NCBI RefSeq assembly: GCF_011075055.1
Contig: NC_058153.1
Span: 1,426,001 to 1,490,000, forward strand
DNA from: Mangifera indica
Lineage: Eukaryota > Streptophyta > Magnoliopsida > Sapindales > Anacardiaceae
Direction: 5' to 3'
Length of the DNA stretch: 64,000 nt
Below, one piece after another: positions 46,814 through 59,655 of the stretch. The first letter of the stretch is position 1. Each line of letters opens with the position of its first letter. The notes under the pieces are model-generated. The model saw only the letters and a list, made by a program, of their open reading frames with translations. It did not search any database and was not told the DNA's origin. A program made the position numbers and the translations under genes.

Positions 46814-48596
46814 AAATCTACCCAGTCTCTTCCAAGTCTTCATGTAACACTTCAGGTTGACCTGAATTATAGTGAGTTGAAGCTACATAACAGAAAAATG
46901 AGCTAAGAAAATATTGTTGGTAATATCCGGCACTAGATGACCTGATTTTCAGTACATGTCTTTGTAATCTGTATATTATTGCAGTAATTTGATCATTGTG
47001 ATTATTGGTTTTGAAAGTTCCGAAAATTGTCCGGTACTCACAAGAAAAGAATGCAGAGTTTTACTGATACCGTGTGACTCTTTATTACATGGAAACCCTG
47101 CCAACATCTGGCTATGTTACTCATGTAGCAAGTCATTAGTTGCTATCTTCCAACGTTGCAGGTAAGCCGGTTTTCAGCTGCGATATGATCCCTGATCTTG
47201 CCTGGATAATGGTGAAAGGCGGTATGGTCAAAATCATAAAGTTGGCACTTCGGTGCTAATTCTGGAAACACAGAACAAGGAAAAGTTAGGATAAGTACAT
47301 ACATTTCAAGGCTAGTGAGCATGATTATCACATGTAATTCATGTTCAAGCTGTGTAAATAGTGAAGAAGAAGAAGATTTTCCAGTATGAAAAACTTTTTG
47401 GTCGAGATGGAAGATCAGGGTTATGTTTATAGATGTTAGTTATGGATTGGCACGGTCAGAAAATATAAAATTTGCCAACAAATGCTCATGAGTCGGTTGC
47501 TTATTAAACCAGAATTCTCTCCACTGGGTTTCACATCACGTAATCTGTGTAAATAAAGATAATTCCTTCCAAACCTATCATGCTGAACCCAAACAAGCTT
47601 GAAACTCTTACGAGTGGATTTAAATCAAGTTTAAGCTTGTTTTGGCTCGATATGATGATTGATGTTCAAGCTAAGTAATATATATACAATATCATTTTAA
47701 CTGTAAAACAATATTGTATATATTTTGAACTTATAAATGATTTATTTTGTGATCGTCTATAATTTATTGAAATGACATTTGTTTTTTATGCTCATTAGTC
47801 TATTTAGTTGATCCTCCTACGGTTTGAGCTCAAGCTCAACCCACGCCCCATGGTTACTCATTTCAAAGTCGACTCGGTAATGTTCAAATCCATTAATCCT
47901 CTATCTGTCACATTAATTGCTTTTTTGTTCTAATCTTAAGAATGGTTTATCCATGGCCACAAGATATTTTAAAACTAGTTGGAGATAAAAATTTCATTGA
48001 TTGCCTGTTTTATAGAAATATCTCTTAAAATTAACATCCAAGAAAATGTAATAAGAAAAGTGTGGAACTGAAAGCAGATTGGAACAAGTTTTGGAACAGG
48101 ACAATGCAGTCGAGTTTATTGCAGACAGACAATGATTCGATCCAGCCACGTGGCGAAACCCCCCAAGCTTTCGGGCCTGACGTTTTTCTTCACTAAAACA
48201 AGCACACAGACAAACCAAACTCCTTCTGAAGATCAAATAACAAGTTTGTTTCAAAGATATATATAATCCAGTCTTAAGTTCCGAATTTTCCGGATCATTT
48301 CTTTTTAATTTCTTGTAACATATTTAAGTAAAAGGGCTGAGGTGGATTCTCTTTCTTTGTCAAAAATTTCTTTACTTACATACGAGCTGTGATTCTGCAG
48401 AGGATTCCACTGCAGATTTCTTAGAAAATAAACTAAAAAGAAGAAAGAAAGCTTTGCATTGATCTTCTGGAGAATTATGGTTATGGTTTTATTACTAACT
48501 TGTAAAATAGTCAGCCACATCACATGTATCCCACTCTTTTGAAGCATTTTCCCCTCTCTTTTCCTGTAAACGAAAGCTAATTGTCTTTCATCAGCC
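46814..48596. other. DXS3 3' region and intergenic DNA
   Basis: The DXS3 3' UTR probably ends near 47000. A possible GGATTT-ended MITE relic lies around 47610-47900 (GAGTGGATTTAAATCAAG on the left, GTTCAAATCCATTA on the right). No supported gene. The sequence before 48597 is the likely former promoter of the BOR relic. Confidence 0.45.
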
Positions 48597-48779
48597 ATGG
48601 ACAGCCTCAGAGCTCCATTCAAGGGAATAAGCAAAGATGTCGAAGGAAGGCTTGCTTGCTATAAACAAGATTGGATGGGCGCACTGTGTTCAGACGTGAG
48701 ATATTTATTCGGAATTGCAGTTGTCCTTTTGGCCATTTATATATATATATATATATTGATAACGAAGAACTTCATCTGA
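48597..48779 (+). pseudogene. BOR-type boron transporter, first-exon relic
   Basis: The frame starts MDSLRAPFKGISKDVEGRLA, continues CYKQDWMGALCSDVRYLF, and then degenerates into IYIYIYI and a stop. Plant BOR borate exporters (SLC4-like plasma-membrane proteins of about 700 aa) begin with this conserved block (FKGI..D..GR..CYKQDW..G), immediately before the LAPT..IFFASALP membrane segment. That segment and all later exons are absent from the next 1.8 kb. It is therefore a truncated remnant whose start exon is well preserved. Its position just upstream of QCR7 and DUF642 matches the BOR6-QCR7-DUF642 order recalled for Arabidopsis At5g25430-25460. Confidence 0.82.
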
Positions 48780-50621
48780 ACCAAATCATTCCTTCAGGCT
48801 GAACCAGCCATAGTAAACAGGTAAAACATTAGATCCAATCAATAGTCTCACAACCAATAGTATAATCATAGTTTGTTTTTAAAGGAACTTAAACCCAACC
48901 TCTTCACCTTATAATCACAACCCTTTACCATCCAAGCCATCCTTAGGGGCTATTTATCAGGATATTGGCTCCAACAAAAAGAGGTGAAGTAAAGCATTAC
49001 AGTATAAAGAGAAAAGGTCTTTACAGGTAGAAGCAGCTAATCTTCTTGTTCGGTATTGTAACATTTTGTCAACAGCTTCTAGTTTCTCATGCTAGAATAT
49101 ACATGGTCTGCAGGTACTTCCGGAAGCTGCAGCCAGGTCACAAGAAGAGCCTTAGTGATGTTCAGGATATACAATAAGCTCATTATGATAATAACCAAAG
49201 AAAAACCATGGTCCTCTATGCGGGTTGAGCGATAAGAACTCCATTAGAATGCCAGCAGCAGAGCCTAATGGCCCTTCAATCAGCTTTGCTCATATTCTTG
49301 TTGGCAATTCAAGGGCCAAGAAATGGAGTGAGATGGCAGCAGGGAGGACTTAGATATGTGAAGAAATATATGCAGAAAGATTTAGATATATTGTGTGTAT
49401 TCCCATTTAAGGCATACTTTCTGCTACTTGAATTACTTTTTTACAGAGAAAAATGAATCATCTGTGCCATTCTTTTTTGTCGCCTTTACATTCTGGTTGA
49501 AGCAAATCTTCAAACAAAAATTCACAGGAGAAAGTTCACGTTACATTTTGAGCATTATTTCTCATATTTATACATTTCCATGTCCGTCTAATTCAAAGGA
49601 CAATAATAATATTATTAAATAAACTTGCAGTTCTAAGCAACAGGAAATCACCCCCTTGTTTGAATATGATAAGAAGCCTTTGTATGATCACTTCATTATG
49701 AAAGAAATGTTTTGATCAATTACTATTGAGAAAAAGAAAAGAAGAAGAGATGTGATATCCCACATGATCAAAAATTTACTATTTTAAAAACTTTATAAAT
49801 AACGAATTCAAAAGAGGTTAAAAATGACTAGTTAACTTCTCATATTTGAAATATTATTGGTTTATACATATAAAAAAATTAATATAACTCTTAAAATTTT
49901 ATATTTATCCTTTTTACATTTCATTATTTATTATTTATCCTCGTATATGTTATTTTTATTCAATATTAATCCTCTTAAATTTTATCTTTTAATTTAATAT
50001 TATGTCTAAAATAAAATATATTATAATATCTCTAAGACTGAAGTGGAGAAGACAATATCTTTGCAAAGCTTCATAAGGGATTGAAGAAATAACATTCGCA
50101 CATCCACAAGATTTGGTTAATTTGTAATTTTGTAAATCATATCAAAAATAAGAAGTTTTGAACACTGTGGATTGATTTGACCCTTTCTCTTTTGTCATGT
50201 CTAGGTGATATAATAAATTTTGAAAGTGAAATAGTTAAAGATAATATAATAATTTAACTTTGTGATGCTAAGTTAAAATTCCTTTTTATTAGTATAATTT
50301 GAATTTGGTTGAACAAGCCATCAATTCGTGGAAAAGATTTTTAAGCAAAATATTGGGTCGGACAATGTCATTTACCCTGCATTATATTATGGTGGTTTTG
50401 GGTCGGAAATTAGATAAAAAGAAGGGCCAGCCCATTATGATAAATTATGTCCAATTTCAGCCAAATCGCAGCCCAATAGATTAATGTCAGAAACGGCGCC
50501 GTTCAACAATGTCGCTAGAGTCGCTACTCGCTACGAAGAAATCTTTGCACCGAGGACTCTGGACTATGGAGCTATACATAGGTGGACAAGTCCAGCGAGC
50601 AGGTAGCAAAGCGAGGAAAAG
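48780..50621. other. Intergenic, no supported gene
   Basis: No other BOR exon was recognised. Small ORFs at 49268-49622 and 50299-50484 lack family signals. On the minus strand a patch at about 49180-49300 reads without stops (LIEGPLGSAAGILMEFLSLN), possibly a gene scrap, but I cannot identify it. AT-rich DNA fills 49750-50300. Confidence 0.4.
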
Positions 50622-53305
50622 ATGTCATCCTTTTTGCAGTCTTTTATTGATCCAAAGAAGAACTGGTTAGCAGCTCAGCACATGAAAACCCTCTCTAAAC
50701 GACTTCGTAAATACGGTTAGCATTTCGAAAACCTTATTTTTTTGAAAATGCCTATTCTTCGGATCTGTATTTGATCTAGTCGAAACTGACAGGGCTTCGC
50801 TACGATGATCTTTACGATCATCACTACGATATGGACATTAAGGAGGCCCTGAATCGGTTGCCGAAAGAGATCGTCGACGCTCGTCACCAGCGTCTCAAGC
50901 GTGCCATGGACCTTTCCATGAAACACGAGTACCTTCCTGAAGATCTTCAGGTATTTATTGCTTGTATTAAACAATTTAAAGATGTCTCTTTAATTTTGGT
51001 TATAAATAAGACACTTAGGAATCTTGTTTGGAACTATGTGGTGTGTATATCTTGTTACAAATCTTTTTCATTACGCGAGTCGCCATGTGTTACGAGATAA
51101 GATCGTAGATGTGTTACTGTAACTAACGTATAATTGTTTTACGATTGCTTTGTTTTGGTGTTAGTGTAGTGATATCTAACACAACTCGTTTTTCGCATTG
51201 TGTTACCCTCTGATCAAACAGCTTGTGTGTCTTGATACTAACAGTACGGATGGCACTGTTTTATGAGACTTTGCTCAACACGATCAATCATGTTATGAGT
51301 TGACATCAAACAAACACTAACTGATAACTAACGTACACATCTCAGTATAATTCTTTTGTGACACGTTCTGTGGATATAACTTGTTTTAGTATGAACTGAC
51401 TTCTGATAATATAATAAACTAATACCGGGCATTAGCTTATATGGATTCACTATAATACTGAATTGGACATATAACATGATATTTTATTTATTTTCTTCAA
51501 TCTTTTTCAGGCTATGCAAACACCCTTTAGGAGCTACCTTCAAGAGATGCTGGCCCTTGTAAGTGTTTCTAGAAATGTCAATAATTATGGTTTTTTTTTT
51601 TTTTCTGAAAATACTGTTATTTGGCTAATGTTAATTTAGTGTTAATTGTATTTGTTGATATTCTGTTGATTGCAGGGCAATTGTGTTCTAACATCAGTTT
51701 TAATTTATCATGTCTTTTTACTTGGATACTTTGTAGATGAATATTGAACTTGTCTATTTGTAAAGTGTTGAGTCTGTTTATGAGCACCGACATTTTCTTT
51801 AGTTGTTTACCATCTATATCATTACTTGTATCAATGTGACCTGAAAAAACTAAATTACTGTTAATTAGGTCCTTGACTCTGCAGGTATGCTTTGCAGCTG
51901 GGGTTCATTTATTTATTTATAATACTAGTTACAGTTGTAGTTGAAAATTTTTGTTTATGACTATGAAATGACTACATAGAATTTATAAGCCACTCTTTAA
52001 TTTTAGCGCTTAATGTTATTCAGGTTTTTGTTTTGATTACTAATGTCATCACTATTAATTTCTTTTTTCAAGCTATTTACTATCGTACTATCATATAAAT
52101 TCCTTTGCTAGTTCAACATGCTGCCTTTGGCAGAGAATGGGATGGTAGGTTTCTGTACCTCTTTCACTTTGTTTAATGTCATTCGGGAGCCTTTCGCATT
52201 TTATTTTCCTAAAGATATCATGACAAAGCAATTTCTCTATGCTTAATAAATGATATCATAAGCTATTATGATTTTGGACTATTCCTCGGGTCTAAACTCC
52301 TGGAATAGAGAATAGTATTGCTATAAGTTTTCCCAACTTGCTACACGAGAACATCTTTATTGGAATCTGTTTTCTCTGCTTTAGTCTCTTCTGCTGTCTC
52401 TGCTACCATTTTGATTCTGATGTTTCACATGATCTAAGTAATGAGATCCGTTCCCCTATTACCTACTGGTGGTGGAAGTAGTTAAAAACCATATTTGGTT
52501 CTAAAGTTTTCTCTTTGGTAATGTTTGAATGAGAAGTATTTTGGAAATGATTTTATATTCGATTGAACTATTATTCTCTCTTCATCTGCTAGTTGATAGA
52601 GAGTCCTGCAGTAGTGCAGTGTGTACATGTATTATTTATGCAGTTTCTTATGAAAATAATTACTAACACATGTACGTACATTATATACGATTGGAATCTA
52701 TATCATGGTGCATATTTCTATGGAAAATGTTGTGTTGAAGGTATACATGGAAATCTTTTCTTGTCAATTTTTGACTAAGCAAAATTCATCATTGTGGATA
52801 TTCTTGTTTTGCTCTCTCAATAAGAAATATTGGGTGGAAACATCTAAAAATGATAAGTTGTTTCCTTTAGTTGTTTGTTTTATATCTTGTATTGATTTTG
52901 TAACGTTGGTGCCTGAGTCATCAATCTTAAATTTCTAAGCTTCTTTTTATGATGTGCCTCTGCGTATATATGGAAAATGAAGATAACAACTAAGTTTAAT
53001 ATGGTTGTCTTGTTATATGAACATAACAACTAGAAAAATATAAAAAAGGACAGTTGAAAGAATATGGAAATATTCTTAACTGATAAATATTGAAGCCAAA
53101 TATGCACGTTCAATGAGAACACTAATTTTAGAATAGAGAAATAAATGGTTTGGTATTTAAAAAAATATTATATACTAGATATTTATAAATAAAGTTTACA
53201 GTCTGCTAATGATGTCTTGATGGTTATGTTTTGCAGGTTAAGAAGGAGAAAGCAGAACGTGAGGCTTTGGGAGCATTGCCTATCTATCAGCGCACAATCC
53301 CTTAA
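50622..53305 (+). CDS. QCR7: Cytochrome b-c1 complex subunit 7 (QCR7, 14-kDa ubiquinol-cytochrome c reductase subunit)
   Basis: Four exons (50622-50715, 50793-50950, 51511-51558, 53237-53305) give 122 aa, the standard plant length. The protein is a matrix-side subunit of mitochondrial complex III that binds near cytochrome b and helps assemble the bc1 dimer. Recognisable blocks in order: MSSFLQSFIDPKKNWLAAQH, LRYDDLYDHHYDMDIKEAL, RLPKEIVDARHQRLKRAMDL, SMKHEYLPEDLQAMQTPFRS, YLQEMLALVKKEKAEREALG and the C-terminal PIYQRTIP. The start Met begins the conserved N-terminus, and no cleavable presequence is expected for this subunit. All junctions use GT..AG. Intron 3 is 1.7 kb. Upstream frames inside intron 2 are spurious. 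Confidence 0.96.
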
Positions 53306-56186
53306 GCATCTTATGTGTCATGGTAGCTATCACTAGATGATTGAAATTTTAAATGATTGTCAAAATTCAGTTTCTCAATCATTTGTGCCAGTGTTCCGTT
53401 TGAGTTTCTAATTGGTTGTGATATACTGGCCTTTTTCCAATAAATATGAACAACCAAATTTATGGCTGCTGTTGTATTGTATGTTCACTTCCAATATAAT
53501 TTCTCTGTATGCTAAGTTGAACTCGGAGAGTCAAAAAGTTAATCAAAATTTGACCTTTTTGCTACTCTAGAAAACTGATTATTGAAGGAAAACAGCTTAT
53601 GAGCTGACATGCTGTGTATAAGTCTGCTATTAGCCATACAAATGGAGGATCTCTGCTATTGGTTCTAAATTTGATCTATTGCATTCTTCTAAGTTGAGCA
53701 GAGTTATCTTTATCAGTACCATTCTGAAATTTCAACCTGTGTAGGAATTTCCTCCTTGAGGCTTATCTGCATATCCAGAAATTTTCAATGGGCCATGGAT
53801 GTAGTTTGGTTTTAGCCTTATTGATTTACCATTTCTAGAATGGATTGGCTCTTTCGGCTGTGTTTTTTTCCTTTTAACCAAGAGATCCATTATCTGTATC
53901 TGTCAGGGGCCTGAATGAATTATGAAATTTCCACGCGATCACACAAGGTAATTCTTTCTTCTCCACTAGCTTTTTTATGCCGTACACATGAACTGCTTGT
54001 TTTGCCTCATTTTCGACCACAAATTTTCCTATCCAAGTTTCCATGGATTTGCTCTATGCTGATGATGCATGTAGTATTTTACATACACCTACTTTGCTTC
54101 TTATGGGGTCTTCTGAATCTGCAAATTAACTTATTGGATGCTCATTAAGAATTGTACAGCCATGGAGCCCATCAAAAAATTCATCAAGTGTGCCTTATAA
54201 ACTATATTGAGATGAGATGTTTTCCTGCACTACCTATTCCACAGCAATTAACATGAAGGTACACAGAAGTCTTTGTGATCAAATGTCCGAAATAGGATAT
54301 AGGATATCAACTAGAGTAGATTTTGCATAATTTGTCCCAACAGGTTCCCAAATTGAAGGTGAAATTCTCCTATTTAAAACAGGACATGTCATGTGATGTC
54401 TCGAGTCCATTCTTTATTAAGGAGTGGTCTTTTTTAAATAATAAAACATCCTCCTTCTTGTCTCTTACATTACTAAAAATAGTTTTCACCTTAATAAATA
54501 AAATCCCAGTTACCTCGGCTTGTGTTACTGTTTTCTTCTCTTGGCCTTGAATCTGTCAAACTAGCAAGAAAATCTGGAATTAGATTGAAAATGCACTGAC
54601 GAATGAATTTATGAAAGCTTTGTCAGTAGTTAGGATGTCAATGTTCAATGATTGAGAGCTGTAGGGCTGACACCGACATCTTTATCTCTATCTCTATCTT
54701 CATGCGATCTACTGAAGATACTCATTTCATTTGTAAAGTCTATTTTTCAGCATTATATAAATATAAACACTCATATATGGTTTTATGGGTAAGTCTATTC
54801 AACATCCATTGCTATCATAAATTAATCGACCAAAATAATTTACAAGGAAACAGCAATTACAATAGTAGTATGTAAGGTTAGTTACGAATTAAGTTACCTT
54901 TATTTGGGTTTAATATCTAGTTCGAATGAGTCAAATTAAAGTTAAAATAACCTTAATTAAAATTTTGAGCCGGGCTAATTCAAAGTTAACCCATCATTAA
55001 TAAATTTGTGTTTTTTGATGACCTTTTGTTCTTTTTCAGTGCTTTTTGACCTCGTTAGTGATCTCATGGTTAGATTGAGTTAGCTCAAATTCCAAATGAA
55101 TTTTCAGGATTCAAATTAAACCTGGCCTACATTGCCGAACATCCCCTGTTTTAGGGACAGGTCACATTGTTATCTTGAACCAGTCAAATGCTACCCACGT
55201 GAGTGGTTCTCACCAAAACCAAACCCTCGTCAGCTGTCTTGTCGCTCTCCGCCATTCTACCTCTCAAAATTCTTCAGCATTTACGTTTTTCACTGTGTTT
55301 TTACACACACACGTATATATATATTTCATCCCCCTGTAAAACATTGATCTATTGAAGAAATAATTCTTCAATTGTAAGTACATAAAAAGCATTTAAGATT
55401 TTTTATTATCCCAAACACTCTACTCAATTATAATTTAAAAAATGTTAATGGACGAATTTTATTTATTTCTCTCATTCCAAATTCACTTCGAAACAACGAA
55501 TCTGGGATCACAATGAGTCAGGGCCACCCCTTTACAATTCATGCATGAGCCCTAAACCAGATATCTGCAAATGGTGGTTGTTCAAATGTTATGTCATGAT
55601 CAATCTACTCTACTGTGGAAAAATGAAAATAAAATTAAAAGGTTAACAATCTCTTTTATATTATCATATTTTGTGAGGTGAATTTGGCATTATTATGGCG
55701 GAAGTTCCCATATCTGTCCTATTCATAGAATACAAAAGTTCAAATCAACACTTTTGGACCGATTAGGTCATGAAAATCCTTCTTTATTTGCATTCTAATT
55801 AGAAATGGCTTGGCGTCAGATTATAGCTTTTTTGCCATAATCCGGCCAAATGTCGGTACTCCAGGTGCTAATTATCGGAGACAGACAGAGGAAGAAGGAG
55901 GAGGGTTTGGATAAAAGTCGGTCCACTTTCGTAGCAATGTTATTTTAAGGTTAAATGGGTCCACAGAACAACCATGACAGCACAGGAACAAGCCGCGACG
56001 ATTTAGAACATCTTTATTAGGCCCTCCCCAGAATTCTTGACCCACTTTCCTCGTGACATGTTTCCAGTTCCCGGCAAATTTCTTACTTTTTCATAAAAAT
56101 GAAAAATTGAAAACTAAATTCGGTGGCCATTGTTGCTTCCTGAATAAATGGCGTTGGAAGAAGATTGTACTGATATATTATATGGA
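53306..56186. other. Large intergenic region, no supported gene
   Basis: The QCR7 3' UTR probably ends near 53460 (AATAAATATG). Several 60-77-codon ORFs between 53915 and 55347 have no domain, no splice context and low-complexity composition. The region 55130-55330 is richer in GC and ends in ACACACACACGTATATATAT. Nothing else was recognised. Confidence 0.45.
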
Positions 56187-57018
56187 GGCCAAAGGACTTG
56201 TTCCCACCTAGGGTGTAGTCCTTTTTCAAATCTGTGAAATTTCAAAAATCTAAATATTTATTTATAATCAAATATCTATTAAAATTTTTTCTTATATATA
56301 AGGGTAGGACTGTTATTTTAATATTAATATTAAAAAATATATAAATTTATTTTAGTTACTCTCATATTTTGAAAACAAATAAAATAACTTTATTCTATCT
56401 AAAATTTTTCATTTTTGAAAAGTGATTATTTTCCCCTCACTTAGGATTTTTTTTCTTTTCTCTCTAGCCATCGCTTTGTCTTCAGCAACCTCCTCTTCCC
56501 TCCCTGACCGTTAGCTGACTCTCTTTCATTGTTAGCAAACAACAAAACATCAACAAAGTCATGCTGATGAAGAGAGACAAAGACGGTTCGTTTCTCTCTG
56601 TCAATAAATAGAGAGACGAAAATTTTCATCTCCTCGTTAATATTTCGTCGTTTGTTGACAGCGAGAGAGATTGGCTAACAGTCAAGGGGGGAAAAGAAGG
56701 TCATCGGAGATAAAACAGTGGTTGGAGAGGGGAGGAAAAAAAAAACTTAGATAGGAAGAAATAGTCACTTTTTAAAATTAGAAAAAGTTTAGGTAGGAGT
56801 GAAGTTGTCAATTTTTAAAATATTGGGAGAGAGAGAGGAAAAACTGAGATAAATTTATATATTTTTTAATATTTATAATGAAATGATGGTTTTACCATTG
56901 TATATAACATAAAATTTTAATAAATGTTTGATGATGAATAGATATTTAAGTTTTTGAAACTCTGTAGATATGAGTTTGCAAATAAACTAAACCTTGGCTT
57001 GGAATAAGTCTTTTGGTG
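56187..57018. mobile_element. GGCC-ended foldback element, fifth copy, upstream of DUF642
   Basis: The left end is GGCCAAAGGACTTGTTCCCA and the decayed right end is TTGGAATAAGTCTTTTGGTG. The candidate 9-bp target copies TTATATGGA and TTATACAGA differ at two positions. The core is self-complementary: TTTTCCCCTCACTTAGGATT against GAGGGGAGGAAAAAAAAAAC. The inner 62-codon minus-strand ORF is core sequence. The element ends about 520 bases before the DUF642 start. Confidence 0.7.
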
Positions 57019-57256
57019 TTATACAGAGTCACAACACAGAGCAAAAATAGACACCTGGCGATCGATGGCATGGTAGCCTGTAATTTCACCGTGCTCAAGT
57101 TATTAATTACATTTAGAATTGACTGAAAGTTCCTACATGAAAGCAAGAATGAAGAAGCAGTTTTTCAGTGAAACAGATGATGAATTAGATGACGAATATG
57201 CCCTCAAAGGCTGGGGCTTCAAGTGTTGTGGGCTCGCATGCTGTTGCGACAGCGGC

Positions 57257-57379
57257 CACGTGATGTTGAGTAGTTTTTGTCCCGTTTTCAACCTCGAACA
57301 TCCAGCCCAGCCACCCAGATTTGGCAGGCTGGGGCTTCATGAAAGCGAAAGGGCAAATACGTCATGAATGCCCCACGTG
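57257..57379 (+). promoter_or_regulatory. Paired CACGTG G-boxes in the DUF642 promoter
   Basis: CACGTG occurs at 57257-57262 (GGCCACGTGATG) and 57374-57379 (CCCCACGTGAAG), about 280 and 165 bases before the start codon. G-boxes bind bZIP and bHLH factors (light, ABA). A TATA-like TATAAACC lies at 57461-57468. Function is inferred from motif and position only. Confidence 0.5.
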
Positions 57380-57540
57380 AAGATACAGAATTACCGTCAA
57401 GAAAATGTCAGAATTTTATTTCCCTTTAAGTCCAAGGGCTTTATTCTCCATTCAAATGCATATAAACCCATGTAATGTTCCTCATAATCTCAGCTGCTAA
57501 CTCTTGTTTTTCTCCAGGATTGTTTGGCTTTGCGCACAGA

Positions 57541-59655
57541 ATGCGAGGAGGGTTCATTTTTCTGTCGGTGCTGCTCTGTTCCACTTTCCATGTCTCCTTC
57601 TCGCTCATAGTAGACGGTAAGCCACAGTTATATACATAAACTACATACATATTTCAAATAGCCCATATCAAGAACTTACTGTAGAGCTCCTAAGGCTTTG
57701 CCTGGTAAATTTCTTGGCTAAGATCAGGGCCATAGAGCAGGTGGCAGCTAGCTACTGAGTATTGAAAGTCTGTTGTGTTGGCAGATAAGTTATTTAAGTT
57801 GGCTATGATGGGTAGATGAAAATTATATTGTCTGATTTTAATTCATTAATTACATTACTTGTTTGCTTGCTCAATTTTGCCAGGACTAGTCCCAAATGGT
57901 GACTTTGAGCTCGGCCCCAAGCCCTCGGACATGAATGGCACAGTGGTTCTTGGCAAGTACGCAATACCAAAATGGGAAATTTCTGGCTTCGTTGAGTACA
58001 TAAAATCGGGGCAAAAGCAAGGGGATATGTTGCTGGTGGTGCCAGAGGGGGCCTTTGCAGTTAGGCTAGGAAACGAGGCATCAATTAAGCAGAGAATCAA
58101 AGTGACTAAGGGCATGTACTATTCCATCTCCTTCAGCTATGCCCGCACTTGTGCTCAAGATGAGTCGCTCAACATATCCGTGGCGCCGGATTTTGGCTTG
58201 CTGCCTGTGCAAACGCTGTACAGCAGCAACGGCTGGGACACTTATGCATGGGGTTTCAAAGCTTTGTATGAAACTGTGGAGCTTGTTTTGCACAATCCAG
58301 GGGTCGAGGAGGATGCTGCTTGCGGTCCACTCGTCGATTCGGTCGCCATTAAAACTCTTTACCCTCCTAGACCTTCCAACAGTAAGTTCCCTTTCTTTTC
58401 TGGGATGAATTATTGAGGAAGTAAGGTCGCTTTCTTACCTGTGGCAATTTTCTGAAAGAGTCACTATTCGATGCTAACATTATGTGCTGTGGGGCTAAAC
58501 AGTCATAAATGAAAGCGACCAATGTCGAATCGTTTGTCATTTCGTTCCACAAATGGCATACAGCCTTATTGAGCTTCCGTATAGGTAGGGATGGTCGCTG
58601 AGAAGGGAATGGATACACTAATTTCCGTTCCATCTTTGATGAAAAAACCTTTTTCTTTTTCCATCCCGTCCACGGTGGTAAGAGAATAAAAAATCTTTGT
58701 CTCTTTTCCGTAGGAAAAAATGTTCTCTTTTCTCTCCCCATTATTGATGGAAAAATTCCTCTTTTCTATATTCTTCTCATCTTTAGTAAAAAAATAATAT
58801 AATATTAATTGTTATTGAGTATTTATAACGATTTAAAGTAATTTAATATTTAAAAATTTAAATAATTTGTAAAAAAAAAATAAATCAGATAGAAAATAAG
58901 TTAAAAATATATTTATTTTCATCCTTTTATTGGCTTCAATGGTGGGGATTTCAATAATTTTTATTTATATTTATATTTCTATTTTAATCAGACAATTTTT
59001 CATCTATTCAGACTAATATGGTCAAACGACCTAATTTAAAAGGTTAAATCGTCCTCCTATTGAAACTTTGCACGAGAACAAACAAATTACATCTGATGAA
59101 GTAACTTTTTACCGATTTATTTATGCAGAAAACTTGGTGAAAAATCCCAGTTTTGAAGAAGGTCCATATGTGTTTCCCAACACATCTTGGGGAGTCCTAA
59201 TCCCACCCAACATTGAAGACGACCACTCTCCATTACCAGGCTGGATGATCGAATCCTTGAAAGCCGTAAAGTATATAGACGCCGAGCACTTCTCCGTCCC
59301 ACATGGGCGGAGAGCGGTTGAGCTTGTGGCCGGAAAAGAAAGCGCCATCGCCCAGATCGTCCGCACCATCCCGGGAAAAACTTATAGTCTCTCGTTCTCA
59401 GTGGGCGATGCCAGCAACTCCTGTCAAGGATCCATGGTTGTTGAAGCCTTTGCAGGCAGGGATACCATCAAAGTGCCTTATGAATCAAAAGGCAAAGGCG
59501 GATTCAAACGTGCAGTGCTTAAGTTTGTGGCTGTTTCACCACGAACTCGGATAATGTTCCTCAGCACATTTTACACCATGAGAAGCGATGACTTTTCCTC
59601 CCTCTGCGGCCCGGTTCTTGATGATGTGACGCTGTTGAGTCTTCGTAAGCCATGA
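57541..59655 (+). CDS. DUF642 cell-wall protein (BIIDXI/DGR family)
   Basis: Three exons (57541-57616, 57884-58381, 59129-59655) give 366 aa, typical of the family. A signal peptide (MRGGFIFLSVLLCSTFHVSFS) sends it to the apoplast. Two galactose-binding-like beta-sandwich domains follow. The first starts DGLVPNGDFELGPKP, with KYAIPKWEISGFVEYI, GDMLLVVPEGAFAVRLGNEA and a Cys-containing CGPLVDSVAIK close. The second starts NLVKNPSFEEGPYVF, with PLPGWMIESLKAVKYID, HGRRAVELVAGKESAIAQ, SFSVGDASNSCQGSM and SLCGPVLDDVTLL. DUF642 proteins bind wall polysaccharide and modulate pectin methylesterase. The short first exon holding only the signal peptide is normal for the family. No lesions were seen. 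Which paralogue (At5g25460/At5g11420/At4g32460 type) is not resolved. Confidence 0.96.

Noticed and set aside
48305..48634. Minus-strand 109-codon ORF overlapping the BOR relic
   Set aside because: The conserved BOR block is clearly on the + strand. The antisense frame has no family signal.
57119..57367. 82-codon ORF with acidic and Cys-rich parts upstream of DUF642
   Set aside because: It overlaps the promoter region and a G-box, lacks a recognisable family and is not continued by an exon. Likely chance.
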